Of a stretch of 64,000 nucleotides of DNA, positions 25,675-33,911 are shown piece after piece. Source of the DNA: Bacillus sp. cl95 (GTDB taxonomy: Bacteria; Bacillota; Bacilli; Bacillales; Cytobacillaceae); contig NZ_FOYF01000002.1 of the NCBI RefSeq assembly GCF_900115925.1, forward strand, positions 406,194 to 470,193. The letters run 5' to 3'. The notes under the pieces are model-generated. The model had not been told where the DNA came from and did no database searches. It worked only from the letters and a program-made list of their open reading frames with translations. Numbering within the stretch: the stretch's first letter is position 1; the number at the start of each line of letters is the position of its first letter. The position numbers and the translations under genes were made by a program.

Positions 25675-26862
25675 ATGAAAGTTCGTGTTCGTGAAGGTGA
25701 CACTTACTGGTATTTCAGTAATTTGTTTAATATACCACTTCCGCTATTGATGGACGCAAACAGGCATCTAGATCCTGCATGTTTACTCATGGATGATGAA
25801 ATTAAGATCCCAGGTTTCAAGATAAAAGATTACAAAATAAAAAAAGACGATACATTTTGGAAACTTGCACTGAAAAATCAGATTCGTGTTGAAATACTAC
25901 TATACTTTAATCCCGGGCATGAGAAGAAACAGTTGCAAATCGGTGATTCCATAAAATTACCAATCAAGGTTTCCGACAGTAGTTTAATGAGAATGAAAAA
26001 GTATACTTCAGAACAGTTGTATGAAGACATTCTTAAATTAGAAGAAAGCTTTCCTTTTATAGAAGTTCAAGAAGTGGGTAAGAGTGTTTTAGGTAAATCG
26101 ATTCCTTTATTAAGAATAGGTAAAGGGAAGAAAAAAGTTCTAATGAATGCTTCTTTTCATGCAAATGAATGGATTACTACCGCAATCTTAATGGATTTAG
26201 TCCATGAGTATGTAATCACCTTAACCAACAACCATCAGATGAGGGGAATAAACACATTTCAACTATACAATAGTGTCGAGCTAACGGTTGTTCCAATGGT
26301 CAACCCCGATGGTGTGGATCTTGTATTGAACGGACCGATTGATGAGATTAGAGGGAAAGTATCTTTTATTAACAGAGGGTACTTTGATTTTACTCACTGG
26401 AAGGCAAATATTAATGGAGTTGATCTAAACAATCAATACCCTGCAAAATGGGAAGTGGAAAAGGAGAGGAAGGAACCAAAAGTACCAGCACCACGTGATT
26501 ATCCCGGAGATGATATATTAACCGAACCTGAAGCAAAAGCTATGGCTGATTTGGCTCATAATGAAATGTTTCATAGGATGGTAGCCTTTCATACACAAGG
26601 TAAGGAATTTTATTGGGGATATGAAGGTTATGAACCAAGTGAATCGAAGGGGATTGCTGAAGAATTTGAGCGCGTGAGCGGTTACAAAGCGATTCAGTAC
26701 GTCGACAGTCATGCAGGATATAAGGATTGGTTTATTCAGGAATTTAAAAGACCAGCTTTCACACTCGAACTTGGTAAGGGTATAAATCCATTGCCTCTTT
26801 CACAATACGAAGAGATATACCGCGATGTAAGCGGCATTTTCTTAGCTGCTTTATATATGTAA
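25675..26862 (+). CDS. yqgT: Gamma-D-glutamyl-diamino acid endopeptidase with two LysM domains, YqgT
   Basis: 395 residues: two LysM modules (about 3-46 and 50-96, VREGDTYWYFSNLFNIPLPL and IKKDDTFWKLALKNQIRVEI) that bind peptidoglycan, then an M14 zinc carboxypeptidase domain (about 105-395). Zinc ligands appear in FHANEW (His and Glu) and in VAFHTQGKEFYWG; the catalytic glutamate is in FTLELGKG. Relatives cleave gamma-D-Glu-meso-diaminopimelate bonds of muropeptides, as LytE-class endopeptidase I of Lysinibacillus sphaericus does. There is no signal peptide, so action may be in the sporulating mother cell or on recycled muropeptides. AAGGGGGG precedes the ATG. Confidence 0.9.
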   Translation: MKVRVREGDTYWYFSNLFNIPLPLLMDANRHLDPACLLMDDEIKIPGFKIKDYKIKKDDTFWKLALKNQIRVEILLYFNPGHEKKQLQIGDSIKLPIKVSDSSLMRMKKYTSEQLYEDILKLEESFPFIEVQEVGKSVLGKSIPLLRIGKGKKKVLMNASFHANEWITTAILMDLVHEYVITLTNNHQMRGINTFQLYNSVELTVVPMVNPDGVDLVLNGPIDEIRGKVSFINRGYFDFTHWKANINGVDLNNQYPAKWEVEKERKEPKVPAPRDYPGDDILTEPEAKAMADLAHNEMFHRMVAFHTQGKEFYWGYEGYEPSESKGIAEEFERVSGYKAIQYVDSHAGYKDWFIQEFKRPAFTLELGKGINPLPLSQYEEIYRDVSGIFLAALYM

Positions 26863-27081
26863 AAAGGCTGGAAGTTTCCCAATCTAAATACATTGAATAA
26901 ATTGTAAAATCATCTTGTTATTTCAGAGGATAATCTATAAAATAAAAATTCGTTAAGCAAAACGAGGACATTCAGTAAAAGCTAGGATTAGAATTTTTCT
27001 CTTTTATTTTCTGAAAATAATGACATATTATCAACGGATTAATAAGGTTTAAAAAGAAAGGTTAAGAGGAGGGAAGTTCTA

Positions 27082-28236
27082 TTGTCTAAGATGATGAAAG
27101 AGAGATTGGAATGGAGAGAACTTCTCTTAACGTTTTTCTTGTTAACTATTTCGTTGTTTCTATTAAGTGGTTGTAGTGACAATACAGTGAACTTGCCAGA
27201 AAAAGAAAAAATCATCCCGCCAAAGAAAGTGATTGTAGAAAAGAAACAGAGTGATTCAATCATCTATCCGATTTCTGTCCCTGACGGCGAGTTTTTCCAA
27301 CTAGTTGGGTTAATAGATAATCAGTCCGCAATATATATAGCCAATTTGCAAGAAGGCTCAAAGGTATTTAAATACGATCTTTATTCTGGTAAAAGTAATG
27401 TAATTCATGAATCTCAACATCCAATCGTAAACTGCCATTTAAGTCCATCACGATCAAAAATTGTTATCCATGCAGCTCCCTCCACCTATGAAGGAGCTAT
27501 AACGGTTATTGATTTATCAGGTATGGAGATATGGAAATATTCTATTCCTTCGGTTGAACTTGCATTCGAATGGAATCCTTATAATGAAGATGAAATTTTA
27601 GTTTCGAGCTTTAACGAGGATTGGACATATAAACTTTTTCTGTTGGATATGAAAGGGAAACATATTCAAGATATTGATAGTCCTCAGCCTTTCGTTAAGT
27701 GGTTGAATAAGGATGAAATTGGATATATCAAATGGGACGAAGATAATCCAGAGTTGTTCGCTCCTTTAGCAAGTAAAAATATAAGAACTGGAGATGAAAG
27801 AATCTTATTAGAGCATGTCTTTCAGTTTTCGGCATATAAAGACCGCTTATTGACGATTACCTCCAATGATAGTGATGACAGTATGGCTGATTATTCTTTT
27901 TTTGATATGCAAATGAATAAATTACATTCTTTCCAGGTACCACAGTTGACTCGATTTTCAGACTGGCTCATACCTTACTATGAATTCGTTGAATCGGAGA
28001 AGCGATTGTTCATGTTTGTCCCTTTCAGGAGCGGGGATGCGGATTCGTATCAAGAAGGTTTTCAACTCATGTCCTTTGATTTGGAAAAAGGGAAACAAGA
28101 AAAAATTCTTGATGGAATTGAAAAAAATGAACCTATTAGCTGTTCTCCAGATGGGGAGTTGTGTTTATTGGGAAATCAGTTGGAAAATCTAATCTTAATG
28201 AAAGAAAAGAAAATCATTGATTTATACAAGGAATAA
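27082..28236 (+). CDS. yqgU: Lipoprotein YqgU
   Basis: 384 residues with a signal peptide and lipobox LLSGCSD (cysteine near residue 31), then a linker with several lysines and a beta-propeller-like domain: repeated short strands with ADEILVSSF-, WNPYNEDE- and SCSPDGELC-type turns. It should sit on the outer face of the membrane. The function is unknown; the yqgT-yqgU order is as in B. subtilis. The TTG at 27082 has AGAGGAGGGA eight bases upstream and no closer ATG has a site, so TTG is chosen. Confidence 0.85.
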   Translation: MSKMMKERLEWRELLLTFFLLTISLFLLSGCSDNTVNLPEKEKIIPPKKVIVEKKQSDSIIYPISVPDGEFFQLVGLIDNQSAIYIANLQEGSKVFKYDLYSGKSNVIHESQHPIVNCHLSPSRSKIVIHAAPSTYEGAITVIDLSGMEIWKYSIPSVELAFEWNPYNEDEILVSSFNEDWTYKLFLLDMKGKHIQDIDSPQPFVKWLNKDEIGYIKWDEDNPELFAPLASKNIRTGDERILLEHVFQFSAYKDRLLTITSNDSDDSMADYSFFDMQMNKLHSFQVPQLTRFSDWLIPYYEFVESEKRLFMFVPFRSGDADSYQEGFQLMSFDLEKGKQEKILDGIEKNEPISCSPDGELCLLGNQLENLILMKEKKIIDLYKE

Positions 28237-28264
28237 AAAAAGGCTGCCGATGGCAGCCTTTTTC
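28235..28264. terminator. Bidirectional terminator between yqgU and the convergent yqgW
   Basis: AAAAAGGCTGCC-gat-GGCAGCCTTTTT, a perfect stem with A- and T-runs on both sides. Confidence 0.92.
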
Positions 28265-28274
28265 ACGATGAATT

Positions 28275-28451
28275 TTAGTGACCTGTTGGAAAGCCGTGGT
28301 GCAAAATAGTCATAACTGTAAACCAACCAAAAACAAGAAATGATCCTGCTCCAAAGACAATACCAAGCAAGTTCTTGTTTTTTAATGCAGTAAACGTACC
28401 GTATCCAGCCATTAGGCTGACAATCGCAAGGATAATAACTAGTCCATTCAT
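28275..28451 (-). CDS. yqgW: DUF2759 small membrane protein YqgW
   Basis: 58 residues, two hydrophobic helices (about 3-22 and 27-50) separated by KNKNLL, ending HHGFPTGH. This matches the DUF2759 (YqgW) pattern as I recall it. I chose ATG 28451, which has AAAGGGGG seven bases upstream; longer readings upstream lack any site. Function unknown. It lies between yqgU and yqgX as in B. subtilis, on the opposite strand. Confidence 0.8.
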   Translation of the reverse strand: MNGLVIILAIVSLMAGYGTFTALKNKNLLGIVFGAGSFLVFGWFTVMTILHHGFPTGH

Positions 28452-28700
28452 GAAAAAGCCCCCTTTATGTTGTTGTGAGCAGTCATTAGCTGCTTTCAAA
28501 GGTTTAATAGTTCTATGTAACTCTAAGTGTTTACATTCGTTCTTTATTTTATATTTTTTTCTTTCATTTGTCGAGAACTTATCAATTGTACAACTTAATA
28601 AAATAATTTTTCTAAATAACAAATTTATCATAAATCTTAATTCTTGCTTTAGAGTCGGGTAAAATAGAAAATGGTAATTAAGGAACGGAGGAATGTTGAT

Positions 28701-29336
28701 ATGAAATGGTATCCAATACCTTTAGGCGCATTACAAACAAATTGTTACATACTTGCAAATGAAGATAAATTGTGTTTGATTTTTGATCCAGGTGATGAAG
28801 GAGAAAAGTTAATCAAATGGTTAACAGCTAAAAATTTTAAGCCGCAGGCTATCCTGTTGACCCACGCTCACTTTGATCATATAGGTGGGGTTGATACTGT
28901 CCGCGATCACTATCAAATTCCTGTCTATCTTCATAAGAAAGAAGAAAAATGGATGATGGATCCTGCATTGAACGGTTCACAGTTTTTTATGATAGGGCAG
29001 ATCGTTAGATGTAGACCTGCTGATTATTATTTATCTCAAGAAAAGAAAATGACTATAGGTGATTTTGAGTTTTCTGTTTTTGAGACACCAGGACATTCTC
29101 CCGGAAGTGTTTCCTATTATTTCGAAAGTGCTGGTTTAGTCGTTTCAGGGGATGCTCTCTTTAAAGGTGGAATTGGCAGAACGGATTTATCTGGTGGGAA
29201 TCATCAAACCCTTCTAAAGAGTATCCATGAAAAACTTTTAACACTACCTGAAAACACAATTGTCTTGCCTGGACATGGTCCACAGACATTGATAGAAGAT
29301 GAAATGGATAGTAATCCTTTCTTAAATGGCTTTTAG
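28701..29336 (+). CDS. yqgX: Metallo-beta-lactamase fold hydrolase YqgX
   Basis: A 211-residue glyoxalase-II-like hydrolase. The metal motif THAHFDHIGG is near residues 54-63, with further ligands in ETPGHSPGSV, VSGDALFKGGIGRTDL and LPGHGP. It probably hydrolyses a thioester or similar substrate in the cytoplasm; B. subtilis YqgX has been linked to glyoxal/methylglyoxal detoxification. I chose ATG 28701, which has GGAGGA nine bases before it, over ATG 28671. A MITE-like element is inserted right at its stop codon. Confidence 0.88.
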   Translation: MKWYPIPLGALQTNCYILANEDKLCLIFDPGDEGEKLIKWLTAKNFKPQAILLTHAHFDHIGGVDTVRDHYQIPVYLHKKEEKWMMDPALNGSQFFMIGQIVRCRPADYYLSQEKKMTIGDFEFSVFETPGHSPGSVSYYFESAGLVVSGDALFKGGIGRTDLSGGNHQTLLKSIHEKLLTLPENTIVLPGHGPQTLIEDEMDSNPFLNGF

Positions 29337-29339
29337 CTA

Positions 29340-29520
29340 GGCTCTTTTCGTAAACTTTGTTGCTATTGGAATAAGAAAAAGCCGGCAGTAGGGTTTTTTC
29401 TATACTAAAGTCAGAAGAGATTTAGCGTTTAGAATTTTATCTTGAGGAAAAGAGCACGAAATAAGAATCTATACGTGTTTTTGCTCTAATCGTAAAGCAA
29501 CAATCTATGCGAAAACAGCC
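29340..29520. repeat. MITE-like repeat, group 2, with perfect 8-bp target duplication
   Basis: A 181-bp element from GGCTCTTTTCGTAAAC to GCGAAAACAGCC, with imperfect inverted ends of about 26 bp. It is flanked by direct repeats TTTAGCTA at 29332-29339 and 29521-29528; the left copy contains the yqgX stop codon. It is nearly the same length as, and collinear with, the copy at 5567-5748. It has no coding capacity. Confidence 0.85.
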
Positions 29521-29579
29521 TTTAGCTAAAATAGACGAGGAGCTCCCACTCCTACATGCAAATCAAAAGGGGATTAAAA

Positions 29580-30638
29580 ATGAAGGAATACTTAGCTTCT
29601 TTAATCTTAAATTCACAAGACCAATACATTACATACGAAGAATTTATGAATGCTGTCCTCTATCATCCTTCCTTAGGCTATTACATGAAAGATAAGCCTA
29701 AAATAGGGCGTGAAGGAGATTTTATTACAACGACCAATGTTTTAGATATTTTTGGGAGTGCGGTTTGTAAATGGTTTTCTTCGAAGATTCATGAAGAAGG
29801 CCCACTCCTTCCAAATGTTTGTGAGATTGGTGGAGGGAATGGAAGGTTTGCAAAAGCATTCATAGATGAGTGGAATCGTCATTGCGATCTGCCATTACAA
29901 TATACCATTATCGAAACAAGTCCTTATCATAGAAGATTGCAAAGGGACTTACTTTCAGATATACGGGGAGTTCAGATTCTTGAAAGTTTAGACCACATCT
30001 CTGAACATGAAGGTATGTTCTTTTCTAACGAGCTTTTTGATGCCTTACCGGTCAGAGTCATTGAAAAAAATGGACATCAACTGTTGGAAGTCGTCATTGG
30101 ATTAGAAGCGGGCGAATTAGTTGAGCGAAAAGTTGTTCTGGAGAATCAACGGATTATTGATTTTATTAAAGAGAGCGGTATTAAATTAGTTAATCATCAG
30201 AGGTTTGAAATTCCATTGGCTATGGATGATCTTCTTCGAGAACTTGCAAACAAACTTAAAAAAGGGTATATGTTGACAATAGATTATGGTTATACAAATC
30301 TTGAATGGCAAGAAGAAGCACATCGAAACGGTAGCTTAAGAGGATATTATCAACATAAAATGGTGACCAATCCGCTATTGTATCCAGGTGATATGGATCT
30401 TACTACTCACATACACTTTGATCGGCTGATCGATAAAGGAAAAGAATGGGGCTTACATTTTATTAGTTTTCTTAGACAAGACCAATTTCTTTTGGAAGCT
30501 GGAATATTGCAAGAACTTGAAGATAATTTTGATCCTAATCCCTTTTCCGAGCGTAGTAAACGCAACCGAGCCATTCGCAGTCTCGTTATGCCTTCAGGAA
30601 TGAGCGGGTTCTTCCATGCTTTAGTTCAAAAGAAATAA
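29580..30638 (+). CDS. SAM-dependent methyltransferase, MidA/NDUFAF7 family (DUF185)
   Basis: 352 residues. SAM-binding glycine motif EIGGGNGRFAKAF near residues 86-98, preceded by the family signature YHPSLGYYM and GREGDFITTTNV, and followed by FFSNELFDALPVRV and LTIDYGYTNLEW. In mitochondria the homologue dimethylates an arginine of a complex I subunit; the bacterial substrate is not known. I chose ATG 29580, with AAAAGGGG seven bases upstream, over ATG 29556. The spacer before it is filled by the repeat at 29340-29520. Confidence 0.85.
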   Translation: MKEYLASLILNSQDQYITYEEFMNAVLYHPSLGYYMKDKPKIGREGDFITTTNVLDIFGSAVCKWFSSKIHEEGPLLPNVCEIGGGNGRFAKAFIDEWNRHCDLPLQYTIIETSPYHRRLQRDLLSDIRGVQILESLDHISEHEGMFFSNELFDALPVRVIEKNGHQLLEVVIGLEAGELVERKVVLENQRIIDFIKESGIKLVNHQRFEIPLAMDDLLRELANKLKKGYMLTIDYGYTNLEWQEEAHRNGSLRGYYQHKMVTNPLLYPGDMDLTTHIHFDRLIDKGKEWGLHFISFLRQDQFLLEAGILQELEDNFDPNPFSERSKRNRAIRSLVMPSGMSGFFHALVQKK

Positions 30639-30642
30639 TCCA

Positions 30643-30677
30643 CAAAAAAAAACGCTGGTGTTTTCCAGCGTTTTTTT
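30643..30677. terminator. Bidirectional terminator
   Basis: AAAAACGCTGG-tgtttt-CCAGCGTTTTT between the methyltransferase and the convergent yqgY, with A- and T-runs. Confidence 0.92.
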
Positions 30678-30690
30678 GTATATCTAGTTT

Positions 30691-30936
30691 TTAATGACCA
30701 GCGACAGGTGTCGACATCATAAACGTGCTCCAGTATGTGAAGCCCGCGAAGAAAACAGTCAAATATGCACCAAAAACATAGATATACATGCGTTCGGATA
30801 GTTTTAAATAGCTTAATAAAACGAAGAATCCCGTTTGACCTAAGAAAATAAGAGCTGTTGTTTCCATGTGCCCTAAGTAAAACATCACTGTGAAAATGCC
30901 CGTCCAGAATCCTAATACTCTGTACATGCGCTCCAT
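30691..30936 (-). CDS. yqgY: DUF2626 membrane protein YqgY
   Basis: 81 residues, predicted three short membrane helices, starting MERMYRVLGFWTGIFTVMFY and ending with AGFTYWSTFMMSTPVAGH. This fits the DUF2626 (YqgY) family, restricted to Bacillales. AAAGGAGGG lies before the ATG. Function unknown. It lies just before yqgZ/mgsR as in B. subtilis. Confidence 0.85.
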   Translation of the reverse strand: MERMYRVLGFWTGIFTVMFYLGHMETTALIFLGQTGFFVLLSYLKLSERMYIYVFGAYLTVFFAGFTYWSTFMMSTPVAGH

Positions 30937-31018
30937 ATGTATCCCTCCTTTTACCTTGCATTACCATCATTACAATATTATAAGGGAAAAGCAATTGAAA
31001 AGTAAATAACCGTTTCGT

Positions 31019-31720
31019 TTACTTTGCCATGATTGCTTGATATGAACAAGTTTTACAGCCAGAAAGCATATTTTCACTCTCAATCAATTCAACATCATCA
31101 AATAATTCTTCAAACATTCCTTTTAGAAACTCATGGTGCATTGTGCAAACTTCTTCTGCGTGATCCAAAGCCACTTCTTTAAAAGGGCAGTTGAAAATCT
31201 GGAAGTATATTTGATTTTTCTCGGCATTTGTTTCTAATGAAGGGTAGAATCCTGCTAAAGTTGCTGCACTTTTCAATATCTCTAGTTTCTGTTCAAAAGT
31301 CAATTCTATTCCTGTTTGGCCTCGCTTCGCCAACTCTTGTTCCATCAATTCAGCTCCGAATCGTTTTCCTGTCACATGAAGAGCTTGTTTGCCGACTTCT
31401 CCGAGAGATAGCATTGTTTGCATGGTTACCTTTGCTAATAGCATGTAATCACGGAATGGGAAGTGCATTTGAATGACTTCATCTGAAAGACGGTATAAAC
31501 GACTGGGTCTTCCACCTTTCCCCGTTTTTTTTGTTTCTGAAACCAACATATTTACATCTTCTAATTTTGACAAGTGTAAGCGGGCAACATTTGGATGAAT
31601 ATTAAATTGATCTGCAACCTCCTGTACATTGACTTCCTCATGACGATTTGTAATGTATTGATAAATGTAGTATCTCGTTGGATCAGACAAAACATTTGTT
31701 ATCCTTAATGTTTGTTCCAT
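31019..31720 (-). CDS. COG2345-type winged-helix regulator with cysteines (SufR-like)
   Basis: 233 residues: an N-terminal ArsR/SufR-type winged helix-turn-helix (about 5-80, LSDPTRYYIYQYI... NVQEVADQFNIHPNVARLHL... GGRPSRLYRL), then a sensory domain. The C-terminal part holds cysteines in NCPFKEVA, EEVCTMHH and SGCKTCSYQ. In SufR-like repressors cysteines in this region bind an Fe-S cluster, so a redox or iron-sulfur sensing role is inferred. GAGGTG precedes the ATG. It is divergent from mgsR and may control it; the intervening 218 bases contain an inverted repeat. Confidence 0.75.
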   Translation of the reverse strand: MEQTLRITNVLSDPTRYYIYQYITNRHEEVNVQEVADQFNIHPNVARLHLSKLEDVNMLVSETKKTGKGGRPSRLYRLSDEVIQMHFPFRDYMLLAKVTMQTMLSLGEVGKQALHVTGKRFGAELMEQELAKRGQTGIELTFEQKLEILKSAATLAGFYPSLETNAEKNQIYFQIFNCPFKEVALDHAEEVCTMHHEFLKGMFEELFDDVELIESENMLSGCKTCSYQAIMAK

Positions 31721-31786
31721 CTTGAATCACCTCGGCCCCCATAATTTATCACAATTATAATACACCAATAATGCAGTGAGAATGAG

Positions 31787-31801
31787 GTTAACAATATTAA
31801 C
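31787..31801. promoter_or_regulatory. Inverted repeat between regulator and mgsR
   Basis: GTTAA-CAATA-TTAAC is a perfect 5+5 inverted repeat, 67 bases upstream of the regulator's ATG. It could be that regulator's operator. Further toward mgsR, TGTACA (31855) and TATACA (31877), 16 bp apart, could be a promoter. Confidence 0.3.
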
Positions 31802-31938
31802 ACCATATGTTTAGAAAGTGTTCACAAATAGAAATTTTAAGTTATGCAAAACACTGTACAAATATTATACAAATGATATACAATCTAAATATCAAGAAAT
31901 ATTAAATATTTTTAAAAACGAATACTAAGGAGGTAGCC

Positions 31939-32313
31939 ATGTCGGAATTAACCTTTTTTACTTACCCAAGTTGTACATCTTGTCGTAAAACTAAGAAATG
32001 GCTTGCTGAAAACTCGATCGCTTTTAAAGAAAGGCATCTTTTTAATGATGCTCCAACGTTTAAGGAAATGCTTCGAATTCTTGCATTGACGACTGAAGGT
32101 ATTGATGAATTGTTAGCGACCCGAGGGCAGACCTTCAAACAGTTAGGGTTAGATGTCAATGACTTAAGCTTGTCGCAATTTGTGAAATTGGTCATCCAAG
32201 AGCCAAAACTATTACGGAGACCGATAATTACAGATGGCAAGAAATTGATTGTAGGTTACAATCCTGATGCATTAAAAAGTATAAGAAATAAAGAGCTCAA
32301 AAAAACGAGTTGA
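31939..32313 (+). CDS. mgsR: ArsC/Spx family regulator MgsR (YqgZ)
   Basis: 124 residues, thioredoxin-like ArsC/Spx fold with an N-terminal redox pair CTSC (TYPSCTSCRKTKKWL) and the conserved RRPIITDGKKLIVGY segment near residues 93-107. Spx-type proteins bind the RNA polymerase alpha subunit and do not act as arsenate reductases. In B. subtilis MgsR modulates a subset of the general stress regulon and is itself redox-regulated. AGGAGG lies six bases before the ATG. Position before comG matches B. subtilis. Spx itself is a close alternative, but the genomic place favours MgsR. Confidence 0.85.
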   Translation: MSELTFFTYPSCTSCRKTKKWLAENSIAFKERHLFNDAPTFKEMLRILALTTEGIDELLATRGQTFKQLGLDVNDLSLSQFVKLVIQEPKLLRRPIITDGKKLIVGYNPDALKSIRNKELKKTS

Positions 32314-32327
32314 ATTTATTACTACTA

Positions 32328-32356
32328 GGAACCTCAAAATGTGAGGTTTCTTTTTT
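32328..32356 (+). terminator. Terminator after mgsR
   Basis: GGAACCTCA-aaatg-TGAGGTTTC followed by six T residues. The T-run is also the left target site of the following mobile repeat. Confidence 0.85.
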
Positions 32357-32361
32357 AGTTA

Positions 32362-32662
32362 GGCTCTGTTAAACGAAACTGTTGATTATTTTATGGGAGG
32401 GAATCCGCGAGACTCCTCGAAAATCCTCATGATGCTATCGCATCATTTCGTGCGATGTGAATTCCTGGAAGCTTTCCTTGTGCTATCGCATTTCCTTCGT
32501 GCGGTGATTATTCACGGAAGCTTATTCAATGTCCTGCGGAAAAACGGGCTGGAAAGACCCCGCAGTGAGGAACGAGCGAGGAGGCTTGCCAGTTCGTCCG
32601 CGGAAAGGGAGTGGATTCCCCATACTCACTTATAAAAAAAAACACTAAACATTAACAGAGCC
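32362..32662. repeat. MITE-like repeat, group 1, full copy with perfect 8-bp target duplication
   Basis: A 301-bp element from GGCTCTGTTAAACGAAACTG to AACATTAACAGAGCC, with inverted ends (GGCTCTGTTAA/TTAACAGAGCC). It is flanked by identical TTTAGTTA at 32354-32361 and 32663-32670. Its interior is GC-rich and partly self-complementary (GCGGAAAACGGGCTGG..., GTGAGGAACGAGCGAGGAGG). Apparent reading frames inside it are chance. Confidence 0.9.
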
Positions 32663-32670
32663 TTTAGTTA

Positions 32671-32752
32671 AAGGACATTATTGATTTTCTTTACTTTGTG
32701 CGTCTGGAGCGAGAATCAATAAGCAAGTATAACAATCCCTTTTTGAAATATT
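32671..32752. repeat. Older decayed MITE-like copy, interrupted by the element at 32362
   Basis: Sequence right of the duplication (AAAGGACATTATTGATTTT..., CTGGAGCGAGAATCAATAAG, CAAGTATAACAATCCCT) follows the internal order of group 1 elements but is degenerate. The fresh copy appears to have landed in or beside the left end of this older one. Its right border is about 50 bases from the comGA start. Confidence 0.55.
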
Positions 32753-32804
32753 TTTTTGAAATATTTATCAAATGAAGAAGGAAATTGGAGATGAGGGTAG
32801 AATA

Positions 32805-33911
32805 TTGTCTAATATCAAGAAAAAGGTGGTGTTTCATATTGTAAGTTCAATTGAATTACTGGCCGATAGAATCATTGCAGATGCAGCTAGAAACCAAGCA
32901 ACAGATATTCATATCGTTCCACGTAAGAAAGATACCTTGGTCCAGATAAGATTGACAAACAAGCTAATTCCCAGGTTATATTTACCCCAAGAAGAATGTG
33001 ATCGCCTCGTATCTCATTTCAAATTTACAGCGAACATGGATATTGGTGATAAAAGGAGACCTCAAAGCGGGTCAATAGTCAGTGAAGTGGATGGACAGCA
33101 AATAAATCTTCGACTATCCACACTACCATCCAACAACCGCGAAAGCCTCGTCATCAGACTTCTGCCTCAGAAGGAACAAATTCCATTCCATCAATTATCG
33201 TTATTTCCTGAAATGACAAGAAAATTACTCGCTCTTTTAAAACATGCCCACGGATTAATCATTTTTACCGGACCGACCGGCAGCGGTAAAACCACTACTT
33301 TGTATTCGCTTCTGAATGAAACAGCCCATCTCTTTCATCGCAACGTCATTACTCTTGAAGATCCTATTGAAAAAAATTATGACTCTGTATTGCAAGTTCA
33401 GGTAAACGAAAAAGCAGGGGTAACTTATGCTACAGGCTTAAAAGCCATTCTACGCCATGATCCAGATATCATTATGGTAGGGGAGATCCGCGATGCTGAG
33501 ACGGCAAAAATTGCTGTTAGAGCCTCTTTAACGGGGCATTTGGTATTAAGTACGATGCATACAAGAGATGCTAAAGGTGCTATTTACAGATTGCATGAAT
33601 TTGGGGTGAATTGGCTCGAGGTTGAACAAACTCTTATAGCCGTTACAGCGCAACGTTTAGTTGAACTGACCTGTCCGTTTTGTAAAGAAGAGTGTTTACC
33701 TTATTGCTATTCTTCCGGCAGATGGAAGCGGGCGAGTGTTTTTGAATTGTTGTCTGGCAAAAACTTGCGTGGAATGATGAGACAGGCAAAAGGTGAAGAA
33801 GTGGATGTAACGTACCGTAAATTGAAACATGTCATTAGAAAAGGAATTGCCTTAGGTTATATCAAAAAAACTGAATTTGACAGACTTATATATGACGATG
33901 AGAGACAGTAA
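32805..33911 (+). CDS. comGA: Competence pseudopilus assembly ATPase ComGA
   Basis: A 368-residue traffic ATPase (PulE/PilB type) that powers assembly of the transformation pseudopilus. ASDIHIVPR-like QATDIHIVPRKK is near the start, followed by Walker A FTGPTGSGKTTTLYSL, the Asp box ITLEDPIEKNY, Walker B IIMVGEIRDAETA and the His box. A cysteine pair LTCPFCKEEC lies near the C-terminus. The start is uncertain: I chose TTG 32805, which has GAGGG seven bases upstream. ATG 32772 has no ribosome site, and homology begins only about 20 residues later. First gene of comGA-GG. The usual promoter region (ComK boxes expected) is largely replaced by repeats. Confidence 0.92.
   Translation: MSNIKKKVVFHIVSSIELLADRIIADAARNQATDIHIVPRKKDTLVQIRLTNKLIPRLYLPQEECDRLVSHFKFTANMDIGDKRRPQSGSIVSEVDGQQINLRLSTLPSNNRESLVIRLLPQKEQIPFHQLSLFPEMTRKLLALLKHAHGLIIFTGPTGSGKTTTLYSLLNETAHLFHRNVITLEDPIEKNYDSVLQVQVNEKAGVTYATGLKAILRHDPDIIMVGEIRDAETAKIAVRASLTGHLVLSTMHTRDAKGAIYRLHEFGVNWLEVEQTLIAVTAQRLVELTCPFCKEECLPYCYSSGRWKRASVFELLSGKNLRGMMRQAKGEEVDVTYRKLKHVIRKGIALGYIKKTEFDRLIYDDERQ

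Noticed and set aside
32393-32635. Open frame of 80 codons inside the 301-bp repeat
   Set aside because: Product of the GC-rich palindromic element; similar chance frames occur in the copy at 57278-57683 on both strands.
32738-32770. Tandem TTTTTGAAATATTT units before comGA as ComK boxes
   Set aside because: The halves do not fit AAAA-N5-TTTT well and the spacing between units is too short; left as an unexplained direct repeat.
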